NCBI GenBank assembly: GCA_029339505.1
Contig: JAQISU010000119.1
Location: 2,346,001 to 2,410,000, forward strand
Source: Unio delphinus
Lineage: Eukaryota; Mollusca; Bivalvia; Unionida; Unionidae
Direction: 5' to 3'
DNA: 64,000 bases
Part shown: in pieces, positions 40,439 through 53,085 of the stretch
How positions within the stretch are numbered: the stretch's first letter is position 1
How the letters are laid out: every line of letters starts with the position of its first letter
Position numbers and translations under genes: made by a program
The notes under the pieces: model-generated
Databases searched by the model: none
Seen by the model: only the letters and a program-made list of their open reading frames with translations
What the model was told of the DNA's origin: nothing

Positions 40439-41242
40439 TTCGTTTGCATCTAAATTATTATTTGTACTATTAAAGGGAATAACTCGTGTGGGCTTTTGCG
40501 TATACGGTTTTGAAACAATGATTACTCTTTTGTTGTCGCTTATTTCAATGGGATTTTTTGATGACTCATAGTCCGACTGAATGGCTTATTTTGAGTTGGT
40601 TTGACTAGAACATTTATAATTTTATCTACGATTTTTAATTGCAGTGAAATCTACGATTTACATCTTCGATTGATATACGATTTTAATCTACAATTCTTCA
40701 TATTCTTAACGACAAATACAGCAGTTTAGCTATATATCGTATTCAAAATAATAGACTTGTAGATCTCGAATATTAGCGTATTCCGTACCTACTTGGTTCT
40801 TGTCCTGGGGCCCATCGTTCGAATCTCTTGGCAGACATTATTGTATACGGTACCGATCGGAATGTTTTTCTATATAATTGGGGCTTTAAGCCATTCAAAA
40901 TTCAAACCGTGAAACCACCATACGTCACACACCGTCACACGGTGTGAATGTATTTTTGCATTCAACCGGGGTGATTTTGTTGGGGGTATGGCGGTTTCAG
41001 TTTAAATGTAGAACATCCCCGTGTGTGTATGTGATGTGTTTATATCATATCATTTCATTGTAAATACCATTACCATGTATATATCTATATGTAACTATGT
41101 ATATATCAAATATGTAAATATGTATATATCAAATATGTAAATATGTATATATGTACATCTGTATATATCAAAAATGAAAACGGGTCAAAATTGACCCCCA
41201 ATTTTGTTGTTTATCATCATAGATATATAATATTTCATATAA
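40439..41242. other. non-coding region of element D with conserved palindrome
   Basis: Counterpart of 9130-10001. TCACACGGTGTGA (40935-40947) and the following GCATTCAA and TAAATGTAGAACA segments align with A; otherwise diverged, with TATGTATATATC repeats (41080-41170). Confidence 0.5.
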
Positions 41243-41525
41243 ATGAATTTCGAAAATATGAAGGTCATTATTAACGAGATTTCAAATTTGAAAAATCAAG
41301 GAATTCAATTGTCAAATAAATTAGAATGTGATCGGGTTTTTTGCTGATTTTCAAGATATTGATAATAGCGCTCGGAATAATAAATAAGTGTTATCGAAAT
41401 CCTATTATTTTATAAAGAGAATTCAACACGCTATTTATGAGTCCCTCGCATATAACAATGACATCAAGTTCGTCCCGCTATTTACTACTATCGAAAGGGT
41501 CAGAAATCAAACGGACAATTAACTC
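41243..41525 (+). pseudogene. small conserved gene of element D
   Basis: MNFENMKVIINEISNLKN at the start, then a TGA near 41344 and a frameshift. Homologue of 10002-10361. Confidence 0.5.
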
Positions 41526-41873
41526 GAAAATCAAAACAATAAAAGAGATTATCCACCAAAATGACACCCCCCCCCCCTGATTGCCTCAACACAGTGAATG
41601 AAATTCTCACCATTGATTGACATGTACAATACCATACCTGTTACAAGCATGAGTACATACAAAGTATGGAACAGAAATTATATAACCCCAGTGATTAAAT
41701 CACCAAGATAAGTAATTCTATATACAGGTATGCCCTTACTCGCATAGAACGAATTTGTATAGACAGGTATGATAGTATTCGGTGATTTATCACTACGCGG
41801 AAGTATGAACAGAGTATCAGGTGGAGCGTGTGTAAGTTTTCACTTACAATTTAGATCGTATATTATATTTATA

Positions 41874-42946
41874 ATGGTAGGTGAAGCCTGAACAAAACTA
41901 AATTAGCACTCGAACGTTTAGCTGGGATTAAGAAATTTATTCCGATTCGTGTTAACGTTCGAAATAAGCTCCAAAGGAGACAAGAATTTCAAACTGATTT
42001 CACACCGTGAACCGAACAATTATTCAAACCAATAACCACTGCAACCGGGAAAGTCCTATCGACCACGGAAAAAAGCCATATGGGGAGATATTTTTGAGGA
42101 GCAACAAGGAAAAAAACCGGCTCTTCTTCCTGTACTTGAAAAAATATCAAAAAGATCCAAGCAATTAAACGAATCTTTAAAAACATCTCCTGGTGATATA
42201 ATAGCCAATGCACAACTTCAAGAACAGCAAGAACAACACGATCGAGAACAAGAACAACCTGAACAACGAGAAGAACAACAACTAGGTGATATTATTGAAG
42301 AAGAATATGATGATATAGAACAACAACAGTTTGATATTATTGAAGAAAAAAAAGACATTTTGAAACAGAGAATACATCCACCTGAAAAGATATTTACGGA
42401 AGAAGCGATGAATAAATTTAAAGATTCCAGGGATGATGAATTAGCTGAGTTTGCTGTTAAAAATTTAAAAAAGGAAATGGGAAAATATATATAAAAGATG
42501 GAGCTGAAGACACTATAAAAAACTTTGACACCTTTCATAAAAAAATATTTTGGCAAAACATGGTTTAATTAAAATCTCAAAATATAATAATAATTTTAAT
42601 GCGTATAAAAAAATGATAAAAGAAAAGATAGGGAGTGGTCAACCACCATCTGATCGAGACGTAGATGATGATGATGCACAGGGTGCAACTGGTATCACTA
42701 AAAAAAACAGCAAATGGAAATGGATTTTCTCAAAGTGGAACCCCAAGGGGTTTTTCAGGTAGTGCTCTAGCTCGTTGTCCTAGTAGTATTCTCGGGGATA
42801 TATCACGATTAGAAGTTCTGGTAGGAGGGAAATGAGCTGGAAATAACTCATTGGAAGTAATTAATGAGGCCGCTGATATCTGCAGACGACTATTTGAGGG
42901 TGGTATCATGGATATTGGTGTATATCAAGAGTTTATTGATGAGCAG
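41874..42946 (+). pseudogene. coiled-coil virion protein gene of element D
   Basis: Start MVGEA at 41874; stops in the first third; Gln/Glu-rich centre open around 42200-42490; C-terminal block (EVLVGGK, DICRRLFEGGIMDIGVY) at 42805-42930. It runs by deletion directly into the basic-protein gene (AQEWLQK junction about 42946). Contains AACCCC-AA-GGGGTT at 42739-42752. Confidence 0.6.
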
Positions 42947-42948
42947 GA

Positions 42949-43313
42949 ATGGCTCCAAAAATAGCACCAATTGCAAAACAATTATCAATGAATGCTATTG
43001 ATGTTATTCATGATAAGGGTATTAGCGCTGTTGGTGATGTTGCCGGGAAAGCATTTTTCGCGGCTAAAGAAAAACTACTAGCGTTAGTTCGCCGAAGAAA
43101 GAAACCAACAATGACTTCGTCATTGGTGACTTCGTCACCGGTGATAAAATCACAATAAACTACCATCTACGGAAATTATGCCCGCGAGTATTAGCAAAAT
43201 AATAAACAACGCAGTGGATCAACAAATAGCAGCGTCCAGGATAGTATTACTGCAAATATGATAGCGAGAAGTGGCTTGAAATCGAGAGTGAGATCGCGAT
43301 TTAGATCAAGAAA
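42949..43313 (+). pseudogene. basic virion protein gene of element D, N-terminally deleted
   Basis: Begins at MAPKIAPIAKQLSMNAIDVI; the first ~45 codons seen in A are absent. A GGTGAC-TTC-GTCACC palindrome (43124-43138) lies after the basic RRRKKPT. The second half (PASISKIINNAVD) follows. Confidence 0.6.
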
Positions 43314-43321
43314 TATATAAT

Positions 43322-44764
43322 ATGTTCAAATCTGCTCCTGATACAGCGTTCGATATGGACGCCCCAGTGCCCAAGAATGATTCTATGCTTAATTATCAGA
43401 ATTCTTCCTATCATGCAGTACAACCAAATAGTCGATCAAGAATCGAACTTCAAGTCCAAGATACCAGCAAATACTTTCTACCCGCTGAAGTGTTTATCGA
43501 AGTAGAAGGAGAAATTGTAATAAGTAATCCCGTTGCTAATGATCCACCATATGCACCTGATGTCAAAGTTGGCTTTGTCAATAATGGTATCATGGCGCTA
43601 TTTAACAGTGCTAGATACATGATTGATGGAAGAGATTGAATCCATAGAGCATGATGTTGATATTGCCACAACAATAGTGGGGTTAGCAAGATACTCCGAT
43701 GATTATACAAGATAAGCAGGCCCGTCTATGATGTTCTTTAAGGATATTACTGATTACGCTGATAACAATAAGTATCTTAAAGTAAGGACACCAAGAGCTA
43801 CTGCATCCGATCCACAACCAACTGCTGATGAATCTTTTGAACATGAAGAAAGACCAACTGGTGTTTTTGATGTTATAAAAGGTGATAGTACTCATTACAA
43901 ATTAGGGTTTGCAACACGCATATCAATGTTGCATGGACAGCATAGATTATTCTCATGTGCGATTCCAATACATCATATATTTGGATTCTGCAGAAATGTT
44001 AGAAAAGTTATCTATGGAGCGAAGCATACAGTAGTACTCGTGTGAGGCGGCGATTATATTAATGAAGTCTGGCAAGAAAGGATTCCTGCTGCTGCTCTAG
44101 TCGCTAATGGTAAAGTAAATATAACACAACTGTCACTGTGGATGCCAGTAATTACTCCATCAATCAGCGCAGAAAACAGATTACTATCATTTATGGATAC
44201 AGGCGGCACATCATTGCTATCATGGCAAACAACAACTGATAGTATGGATATTACTGTGAATGGTACATTTCCTTCGCACATGGCATCAAATCAATGGTTT
44301 CTGCGCCACGGCATATATTTGTTGCGTTACAGGATAAAACGCGATTGGGTTCACAATTACGCAACCATATGATATTTGATCAATTGGGTGTTGATGAAGT
44401 CTCGTTGAGGATAAACGGCCAACAGGAACCATCAGATGATATTTTACTTAATTACGAACAAAACCAAATAACACGTGCGTATCATCGTTTGTTGTCATTT
44501 ATGGGACGCGATAATAATGTAGATACCGGTCTACAAATATCACAATTTCATTTTAGAAAACGATATCCCATCTACTACTTTTCGTTGGAACATCTTGACT
44601 TAACCAGACAATCCGTCGTTGACATACACTTTCAAGCTCGTGTAACCACTCCTCCTGCTGGTGGTTATAGAGCAGTTGCTGTCATTCTCAGTGACAAATC
44701 AATGCTACTCGAAGGTGTTGGTGGACGAATGAGGGTAGTTGATGCACCAGTAGTAAATATGTAA
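43322..44764 (+). pseudogene. capsid protein gene of element D
   Basis: Full-length homologue of 12370-13785, starting MFKSAPDTAFDMD after AAATATATAAT. Broken by shifts near 43635, a TAA near 43712, a TGA at about 44043 and a shift near 44290. The C-terminal 156 codons (44294-44764) are open and end RVVDAPVVNM. Confidence 0.8.
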
Positions 44765-44797
44765 TGTAACAATTAGATCAATCTGTTATTAAATAAA

Positions 44798-45253
44798 ATG
44801 TCATATAGTCATGTTAGTGTTATGTTAACTCCTGGTCAAATTAAAAAATTGCTATCGGAATCAGCTAAAAAATGTGGAACCACGATATCGCTGAAGCACA
44901 ATCAGATGTCTGGTGGTCAGAATAAACTGTCATTGACAGCTCGTCAGATAAAAATCCATCAAAGATTAAATAGGTGTTCAGATCACTCTCTCTGCGGCCG
45001 CAATTAAGAACATGCTAAAATCAGGTTGTATATTCCCACTTTTCGCTGCGTTACCAGCCTTGATTGCGGCAGCGGCCCAGCGGTAGCAAAAGCTGCCGCA
45101 CTAGGAGCCGTTGGTACAGCGGCAGGGATGGCACCCAGGAAAGCTACCGGACAGGGATACAAAAAAAGAAACGATCATGAAAGGGTCTAAGGCTACCAGG
45201 AACTCCGTATTCATAAAGCGGAAATGGCTTGAGACTAGGAACAGTTTACTAAC
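44798..45253 (+). pseudogene. pX-like gene of element D
   Basis: Starts MSYSHVSVMLTPGQIKKL, then shifts near 44955. The Ala-rich hydrophobic and basic C-terminal parts follow in other frames to about 45253. Confidence 0.6.
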
Positions 45254-45293
45254 TTGAGAACCAAGGGTTCTGTCGCGAGAACCTATAGTTTTC

Positions 45294-45700
45294 ATGTCAA
45301 ATTTTGATTTAATCGATGCTGCTAAAAAACTAGCGATAAAAAACTTTAGAGGTGTTTTTATGCGAGATCAATTACCACAACAACCAAACAACACTGAAAC
45401 CAGTATCATCTCGATAACAGCACTGGACCTGGAACTCACTGGGTTGCATATGCGATTGATCCGCGTGCAATTGTTTATTTCGATTCATATGGATTAGCAC
45501 GGCCTAAAGAGTTTATGCGTTATATAAACCGCTTAAAAACTCCTATCTGGTATTCCACGCTACCAACACATAAAATGAATGACCCACCAATATGCGTCAT
45601 AGATGTATTACATGTACTCAACGCTATTTCATCATTGGGAAAACCACCACATAAAACCGTACACGAATTTACGAGTAATCGCTTTTTATACAGATCTTAG
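45294..45700 (+). pseudogene. adenain-like protease of element D
   Basis: Shows the full N terminus in frame (MSNFDLIDAAKKLAIKNFRG, then MRDQLPQQP). A frameshift near 45410 separates the His region (GTHWVAYAID in another frame) from the Cys region (NDPPIC, 45515-45700). Confidence 0.75.
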
Positions 45701-45706
45701 AGTATA

Positions 45707-46674
45707 ATGTTTTATTTTTGGGGGAGATCTTTATCAAGCCTGAGAAAAACCACCGCGGACATATCTGCAACCGGTGATGTAAAAAAAATAATCGAAGATG
45801 AAATATCCGAGATGTTAAATCTTGCAAGTGTTGATCCCAATGAAATAGTTTTATTTCAAGATCGTCAGGGTAAATTGAAAACTAGTAATGTTTCCCTTGA
45901 TATTTTGACAAAACCACGTGACACAGTATGAGATACTATCGCGTTGTTTTCCGATCAGGGTAAACTCAAACCGGGCGTCCTCATTTCAACTATTGTGGAC
46001 TCCCAGAGAAAACTGAATGACCATATAACAACATTTGAACAATTACAACAGAGTATAATTGATAATATCGAAATCCCGATAAATAATTTCTTTGAGATTC
46101 CACGTATTCATCACACATTGAAAATCTCAGACGTAAAAACCGCTATGTTAGAATTAACAACACTTCAATCTAGGTATGGAGATCTTGTTGAGAAGGTTTC
46201 AACTTTTCGTAAAAATCTCATTGAGAAATTCTTTAGGGGATCTTATTAGATAAACTCGACATACAACTCCCGGATATTAGGAAATCCATCAATGAGATCA
46301 AAAACACCATCGAGACAATCAAAGATGATTTACCGAGGATGATAGAAACACTTGAAAAAACAAAGATTCCTCATGAGAAAACCAGCAACGTAGTATACAC
46401 GATCCAACACGGATCATTTACGTGGACACCATCCACTAACATATTAAATATCACCGCGGCCTTCGAAGGTATTTATCTAATAACACTTGTGTCGCCGACT
46501 CAGTTTAATATTGCATCAACAAGTTCATCTGGGGTCAACAATATGATATCAACGATCATTGACAAAGGAACAACTGAATGATTCACAATAGCATCCACTG
46601 ATAATAATTTGACTAAGGTTTCAGTAACATGGTATGTGGAATTCGTAGCGGATTTAAGTAAACAACTGAATTGA
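45707..46674 (+). pseudogene. fibre-like gene of element D
   Basis: The N-terminal virion-binding-like segment (FWGRSLSSLRKT, EDEISEMLNLASVDPNEIV) is followed by a TGA near 45929, a long coiled-coil shaft (45944-46330) and a C-terminal beta-rich head (SNVVYTIQHGSFTWTPST, FEGIYLITL) to a TGA near 46579, with a final segment (VSVTWYVEFVADLSKQLN). The GVY/GIYLI pattern recalls small trimeric C1q/TNF-like heads; that is inference. Confidence 0.65.
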
Positions 46675-46740
46675 ATTCGCTAGCAAATTTAACACTAGCG
46701 AATTTAATGTCAGCAATTTGAAATCTATTATAATAAATAA

Positions 46741-47017
46741 AATGTCATTCTTGGCAACGTCACAGCAGTATCGTTATGATCAGGTCAGAGAATTTCAAAC
46801 TAAACTCAAAACACTCACTGATGAGTACCAAACAAAAATAAAAACATACCGACGAAGAATTACCACAGTTGATGTTACCGTGTACTCGGTATCAGATGTA
46901 ATCACCGGAGCCGGTATCATACTCTCCTCATTGACAATGGTTGCCCCGATAGCTGTTCCAATTTGTATATCAGCGATGACAACACTCGCGGGAATTATTT
47001 CAATAATAACAAAATAA
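46741..47017 (+). CDS. two-segment membrane protein with coiled N terminus
   Basis: 91 residues. Residues 1-45 are helical and charged (YRYDQVREFQTKLK). Residues about 50-90 form two adjacent hydrophobic, Gly/Ala-rich segments (YSVSDVITGAGIILSSL, AVPICISAMTTLAGIISII). The homologue in E continues with a soluble tail containing NIISDDEFSKMVQFY, so D is probably truncated at its TAA. Small hydrophobic proteins of this layout are common in animal Polintons. Confidence 0.65.
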
Positions 47018-47196
47018 ATATCATGCAGCCAGCGTAAACTGCAGGATTAAGTAGTTAAGTTCCATGTTGTGTCAACCTCATACTCTCAATTATCCTCGAT
47101 GATATTGTCATCACTCGATGACATATTAATATCCGATAGTGAGTGTTTATGATTCTGAGATGTCAAAATTAGAAAAACAACACGAATATAATCACA

Positions 47197-48610
47197 ATGG
47201 CAACATCACAATAACTACTTCAACGAATAGCGGAAGATTCCACCCCAGTGAAAACCAGCATGATATCAATAACCTCAATGAATCCTGAACTCAGTGTCAT
47301 TTTCCCTACTGCGGTTTCCATGAAGGAAATAGGACTTGCAAACTACGAGTATACCATAGTTAGCCAAATATCAGATCAGTACCATTCGGTTGTCATCAAC
47401 CGAATAATTCCCTGGTGTTTGCGAGTAAGAATAAACAAGACGGAACTCCTGACTGGAACGTTGTTTCGCTACCATCTGGGTCATACCAAATCGAACAGAT
47501 CCATAATGAATTACAACGCAGAATAAAATCCATTACTGGAAAAGAATCGAAAATCGCTATAACAGTTCATAAATCAACACTATCATCTGCCATTGAGATA
47601 AACTCACCCGGATATGTAGTAGATATCTATCAGAGCTCAATCAGAACCGTGCTAGGATGGCCGGAAATCCCATCTCGGACATCTTATCAAATACCACCAG
47701 AACCACAAAAATCTGATTATGTCACAGATGTACAATTATACCACAAATTTGCTCCATAATATCGACATTATTTGCCTGGTATAAAAAATGCAAAATTAAT
47801 TGATGGATTCACATTTCTCAATAACAATACCATGCAATGGGAATTCGGTTTTGAGAAAACTCCTGATTCATCCATTGCAATTGTATTCACTCTAAATAAC
47901 GTGATTGATTATTTGAAAGAGATGAATCAATTACATAAAACACAACTAGAGAGACTACGACAGTGTTTCCAAGAGCATCTCTCTGATATAACAAGAACAC
48001 GTGATGAGATTATAGCACATATTAGGATATTAAATCAGCTTGTATTCGACATAGATTATATCAACAAACGAATAATTAATGACAAGAACAGAGATAAACA
48101 AAAATTCCTAACCGCTTACAGTATCAAAGAAACTGATTTACTCGATTTCAAATTTCCTGGGTATAACGCAAATGAACTAAAACAATTTGTTAATGATCTC
48201 CTCGATGAGTTTTTTCTACAAATTCTCGCCGAAAGGAAAAATTAACACGAACACAAACATCAATCCTCAAACATAATAATGACCAAGATGGTGGTGGGCG
48301 ACACATCACTCCTCAAAACGTCAATATCTCCTCGGTGATTGCAGTGAATTTAATATGTGATGTTATCGAAGGAAGTTACCAAATAAATCTCGAAAGATCA
48401 AATCAAGCCCAACAAGGGTATATTTTATGCTCATTTGCAACAACAGCTCCTCCAGGGTTTCTAATCACTGAAGATCCAACTAACCCAATCTATATGCAAT
48501 GTCATAATGATTCGTTAACGAGAATTAATTTCAAACTCACTGACCAGTCCAATAATCAAATTGATTTACGAGGAGAGGTTTTACAAATTAGTGTTTTTGT
48601 GAAATCCTAA
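47197..48610 (+). pseudogene. spike/penton-like virion protein gene of element D
   Basis: ATG at 47197 (MATSQ then TAA). Pieces: a beta-rich N-terminal part (frame shift near 47400), PSGSYQIEQIHNELQRRI and SSIRTVLGWPE (47415-47757), a helical middle (47772-48245) and a beta end (NLICDVIEGSYQINL, DLRGEVLQISVFVKS). The motif set (PxGSYxIEQIxNEL, GYVVDIYQSSIxxVLGWPE) is typical of a conserved animal-Polinton virion protein. About 450 codons in all. Confidence 0.65.
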
Positions 48611-48660
48611 AGAATTTTCGTCTTAAGACTTTCATTGTAAAAAACATTTTTAACCTCCTA

Positions 48661-48663
48661 GCA

Positions 48664-48722
<59 letters not shown>

Positions 48723-48977
48723 GAGAGAGAGACAGAGAGAGAGAGAGAGACAGAGAGAGAGAGAGCGAGCGACAACGACTTTGCGTATCCAAAGGAAATT
48801 TTTATTTTTATTTTGGAGGAAGCCTTGGTTTACCAAATAAATGCTTGTATAAAGTTTTCCTATTCACCCTCTCCTCTTCTGTTATGGGGGTAAAAATCTT
48901 TTACGATTTTGGAGGAACCCATGGTTTGCCAAATAGACACTTCTATAAAGTTGTCCGAATCGCTCTCTCTGCTGCTC
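48661..48977. repeat. right terminal repeat of element D with (GA)n expansion
   Basis: Inner edge TAGCAGCAGAGAGAG expanded to ~100 bp of GA repeats (48668-48770). Then come two partial copies of the terminal-repeat body (TTTGGAGGAAGCCTTGGTTTACC at 48814 and a like segment at 48911), an internal CTCCTCTTCTGTTATGGGG, and the outer end CTCTCTCTGCTGCT (48964-48977). Confidence 0.75.
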
Positions 48978-49009
48978 ATACAACAAGCTTGTTACAGTTG
49001 ATGTTTCTT

Positions 49010-49480
49010 TGACTAATACAAAAATATCTAGTTACAGTTGTTGGCACTTTGACTAGCACTTAAATCTGGTTAAAGTTTTTAGTACCTTGATTAGTACAAC
49101 AATCTGGTTACAGTTGTTGATAGTTTGACTAGTACATAAATCTGCTTACATTGTTTGCTAGTTTGATTAGTACATACATCTAGTTACCGTTCTTATTAGT
49201 TTGACTAGTACATAATTCTGGATACAGTTGAATGTACTTTGACTGGTACAAAAGACTGGTTACAGTTGTTGGTGCTTTGACTAGGACAACTATCTGGTTA
49301 CATTGCATGTTGGTTACAGTTGTTGTTAGTTTGAGTAGTAGTTCAATCTGGTTAGAATCATTGGTATTTTGTATAACAAGTACATAAAAGTGTTTACATT
49401 GATATCTTGATGTTTTGACTAGTGCATTAAACTAGCTACAGTGGCTGATAGTTTGAAAAATACATAAATCTGGTTTGCTC
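49010..49480. repeat. intronic minisatellite, ~45-bp units (left block)
   Basis: Units of TGGTTACAGTTGTTGGTA with TTTGACTAGTACATAAATC. The same unit forms the larger array at 51560-52740. Confidence 0.85.
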
Positions 49481-50617
49481 AACCAAATGATGATAGAGAA
49501 TAATCGATAATCGGAACAACACTACTTCAAGATATGTCATACACCATTCATTCCCTTTTGTTCTTTAACACCATTTGAGAATAATGGATGAAATGTGGTA
49601 AATGTGTACAACATATCTTCGAGGTATGTCATATACCACATAGTTACACCTATCTTCATCAAGGTTAATGTTTTCTATCTGGCTTTCCCTTTCACTCAGT
49701 TTTAAAGCTCATTTGTGACAAGAAGATGTGTTGTATACAACATTGTGAATGCTATTTTCAAGGTCAAAATCACTTTTTCATCTAAATTTCTCATTCAATC
49801 ATTAACTTCTAAGCCTATTTGATATTTAAACTTGGTATACCTATAGATCTTGCCCGGGAAGTCTGTTGTGCAGAACCGCAGTCTTCAAGGTAAAAGTTAC
49901 GATTCAATATTTTATGTTCTTTTAGTTTTTTATGCACTTTAGAGTTCTTTGAGATGAAGTGATGCAATTTGGTATACTTATGTCATCATTAGCAGGTGTT
50001 TTGTGTATCTCAGCATCGGGCTGTTATTTTCAAGGTCAATGTCATGGTGTTATACGTTGATATTTTAGGGGATTATTCTTTCTTTTATGTGAAATGTTTT
50101 TAGCCATTTGAGATGACAGGAAAAACTTTGGTATAATTATATTTCATCACTAAGACAATATTTTGCATACCAAATTAGGGTTGTGTCACCAAGATTAAAA
50201 TCAACGTACAATATTTAGGGCTAATGTTTTGGCTTTCTATCGTAAAAGGTGTTTGAGGTACAGATATACTTTTTAAGTATTGTTGTATCTCGTGTATCAC
50301 AGTCAAGGTCATTGAAATTGATTTGAATTTTCTGCATTTTCTTCAAATGATCTTTAGATGAAACATTACTCTGCTGTTTGCCCAGTAACTTTACAACTCA
50401 GTGTTAAAGATCATAGTCTGATATCATGACTTTTATGATCTCACCAGATGGGAATACAAATTCACTGAATGTATTCCTTAACGCAATGTGGGAATAATGA
50501 CTTGTAGTATTAACAATAGTTTTCCAAATACCCGATATGCCTTATTGAAATCTTGATAATAGTACACGTGCTGTTTCAGCAAAATATATCATATTTTATC
50601 TTTCAAACCTTTGATAG
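49481..50617. other. intron sequence upstream of FN3 exon
   Basis: No gene seen. A loosely repeated theme (TTTCAAGGTCAAAATCA, GGTATACTTATG) suggests an old repeat. Confidence 0.4.
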
Positions 50618-50929
50618 GACCCCCAGATGTACCTCATGACGTCCATATTGTACCTAGCAGCATTACTACTAGTTCCGTGGGAGTGGAATGGTTGTCTAGT
50701 TTTTATGGTGGTTTTAACCAAACATTTGCCATTGAGTATAGAAAACATATGGATACAAACTGGACTAAATTTTCATCAGAAGTCTTCGGTGGGATGACAC
50801 AGGATGAATATTTGAACATCACTGTTGGGGGACTACATCAAGAAACAATGTATTTATTCCGCATGCATGCATGGAATTCTTACAACAGAAGTGAATACTC
50901 TGTTGTTATTAACGCAACAACCACTACAG
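50618..50929 (+). CDS. host receptor gene: fibronectin type III exon
   Basis: 312 bp, phase 1-1, AG at 50616-50617, donor GTGAGG. Encodes GPPDVPHDVHIV ... GVEWLSSFYGGFNQTFAIEY ... YLFRMHAWNSYNRSEYS, with the FN3 core Trp, Tyr and the LxxxTxYxFRxxAxN pattern. It completes one FN3 domain between EGF and membrane exons. Confidence 0.85.
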
Positions 50930-50942
50930 GTGAGGACAGTTG

Positions 50943-50999
<57 letters not shown>

Positions 51000-51560
51000 C
51001 TTTATTATAGAGGGTGACTCATTAGTCAAGGAATATTCTCCCTTAAGACTCTCTTAATGAGAGTATAACAAACGCACATTGTATGAAGAAAGCAATAATT
51101 AGTGCTTATTTTAGCATGTTTAGTATTAAAATACTAAATTCCATATCTTTTAGAAACACATTCATGTTCATGATATCTCTTCCTAAATACTCCAATATGT
51201 TCAGACGATTTTACATGTAGTGGAAGCTTATTCCACAGAACTGTACCAGAGTATTGAAAACTCTTTTTGAATTGCTCTGTTCCAATGGTTTTTGTACTAG
51301 AAGTTTTCCATGTAGTATTGGTCTCAACTGGTATTGTGTTGAAAAAGGCCTGAATACGTCCTGAAGATACTCAGGTGCAGTTCCATGTAGACATTTATAT
51401 AAAATAACTGCCTTATGAAAATCTATTCTGTCATGTATTGTGAACCATTTGAATTCTCTAAAAAATGCTTTTGAGGGATGATCAACCGATTTATCTAAAA
51501 TTACACGTACTGCACATTTCTGGAGTTTATAAATCCTGTCACGCTCAGATTTAGCTCAGT
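50943..51560 (-). mobile_element. 5'-truncated LINE with (TTA)n tail, minus strand
   Basis: On the minus strand 51545-51200 encodes a LINE reverse-transcriptase C-terminal-like segment (ERDRIYKLQKCAVRVILDKS, FHKAVILYKCLHG, APEYLQ). The element ends in an untranslated tail and an (ATT)n microsatellite (50943-50999) as tail, starting 14 bp beyond the FN3 exon donor. Confidence 0.65.
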
Positions 51561-52740
51561 TTTCCCATGGCTGGTAGATTGATTAGTACATAAATTTGAT
51601 TACAGTTGTTGGTAATTTGATGCGTACATAAATATGGTTACAATTGTTGCTAGTTAATTACAGTGGTTGATAATTTGATTAGTACATAAATCTGGTTAGA
51701 GTTGTTGGTAGTTTGATTAGTACATAAATCTGGCTACAATTGTTGCTAATTTGATTAGTATGTGAATCTAGTTACATCAGTTAGTAATTTGATTAGTACC
51801 TAGTAAATATGGTTACAGTGGTTGGTAGTTTAATTAGTACATAAATCAGGTTACAATTGTTGGCAATTTGATTAGTGCATAAATATGTTTACAGTAGTTG
51901 GTAGTATGATTAGTACATAAACCTGGTAACAATTGTTGATAATTTGATTAGTACCTAAATATGGTTACTGTTGTTGGTAGTTTGATTCCTACATAACTAT
52001 GGTTACAATTGTTGGTAAATTTATTAGTACATAAATCTGGTTACAGTTGTTGATACTTTGTCTAGTACATACATATCCTTACATTTGTTGGTCCTTTGAC
52101 TAGTACATAAATCTGGTTACAATTGTTCGTAGTTTGATTAGTACATAGATATTGTTACAGTGGTTGGTAGTTTGATTTGTACATAGATCTGGTTACAAGT
52201 TTTGTAGGTTGATTAGTATATAAATCTGGTTACAGATGTTGGTAATTTGACTAGTACATAATTATGGTTAGAGTGGTTGTTAATTTGATTAGTACATTAA
52301 TCTGGTTACAGTTGTTTGTGGTCTGATTAGTACATAAATATGGTTACAGTGGTTGGTACATCGATTAGTACATAAATATAGTTACAGTGGTTGGTACATC
52401 GATTAGTACATAAATATGGTTACAATTGTTGGTAATTTGATTAGTACATTAATCTGGTGACAGTTGCTGGTAGTTTGATTAGTACATTAATCTGGTTACA
52501 CATGTTGGTGATTTGATTAGTACATTAGTCTGGTTACAGTTGTTGGTACTTTGTCTATAACAAAATTCTGGTGTCAGTTGTGGGTACTTTGATTAGTACA
52601 GAAAATCTGAATACATTTGTTGGTCCTTTGACTAGTACATAAATCTGGTTACAGTTGTTGGTAGTTTGATTAGTACATACATCTGGTTACATTTCTTGGG
52701 AGTTTGACTGGTACACAATTCTGGTTGACACACAACTTTA
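51560..52740. repeat. intronic minisatellite, ~45-bp units (right block)
   Basis: About 25 units of TTTGATTAGTACATAAATCT with GGTTACAGTTGTTGGTA, shared with 49010-49480 on the other side of the FN3 exon. Confidence 0.9.
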
Positions 52741-52871
52741 TCGCTTAAAACTGTTATAGGTGGTTAAGAGTTAAAAATTCTAACCATCTTGAATACAATT
52801 AGAGGTCAAGGATTTTCATGGTTTGGTCCGAGAGTTGTTGTTTTTGCATGGTTTAATGTCATTTTCTTCAA

Positions 52872-53085
52872 CACACGGTAGGCTATACATGGCGGCCAGT
52901 TTTATTGGTGGAGGATGAACCCGGGAAAACCTCAAGAAAGAACTAACAACCCAAGAGAAGCTACTGGGAAGCTTTCTCACATAACTGCATTGCCAAATTT
53001 TAGACTCGAACTCACGCAGACAGAGGTGAGATGGCAGTGATCCACAATGGAAAGCGCATTAGACCACTCGGGACCCCTGTTGCAA
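52872..53085 (-). repeat. tRNA-derived SINE, copy 2 (inverted)
   Basis: Inverse of 23160-23395: minus-strand GAGTGGTCTAATGCGCTTTC and GAGTTCGAGTCTAAAATTTG box elements followed by the same body ending near GGCGGCCAT. Confidence 0.7.

Larger units (their letters stand above)
34705..48977 (+). mobile_element. element D: near-complete A-type copy in the receptor intron
   Basis: Same gene order and strands as element A from ATPase start to spike, plus the fibre and membrane genes missing in A. Left-truncated inside the ATPase gene at about 34705 (no left terminal repeat); the right terminal repeat is 48661-48977. All large genes have stops or shifts; only the zinc ribbon, the small zinc protein and the membrane protein remain open. 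It lies in the 17.6-kb intron between the third EGF exon and the FN3 exon. Confidence 0.85.

Noticed and set aside
48588..48836. Ser/Leu-repeat frame on the minus strand
   Set aside because: Produced by the (GA)n tract in the terminal repeat of D.
50825..51010. Frame ending in poly-Asn
   Set aside because: Out of frame with the FN3 exon and running into the (AAT)n tail of the LINE.
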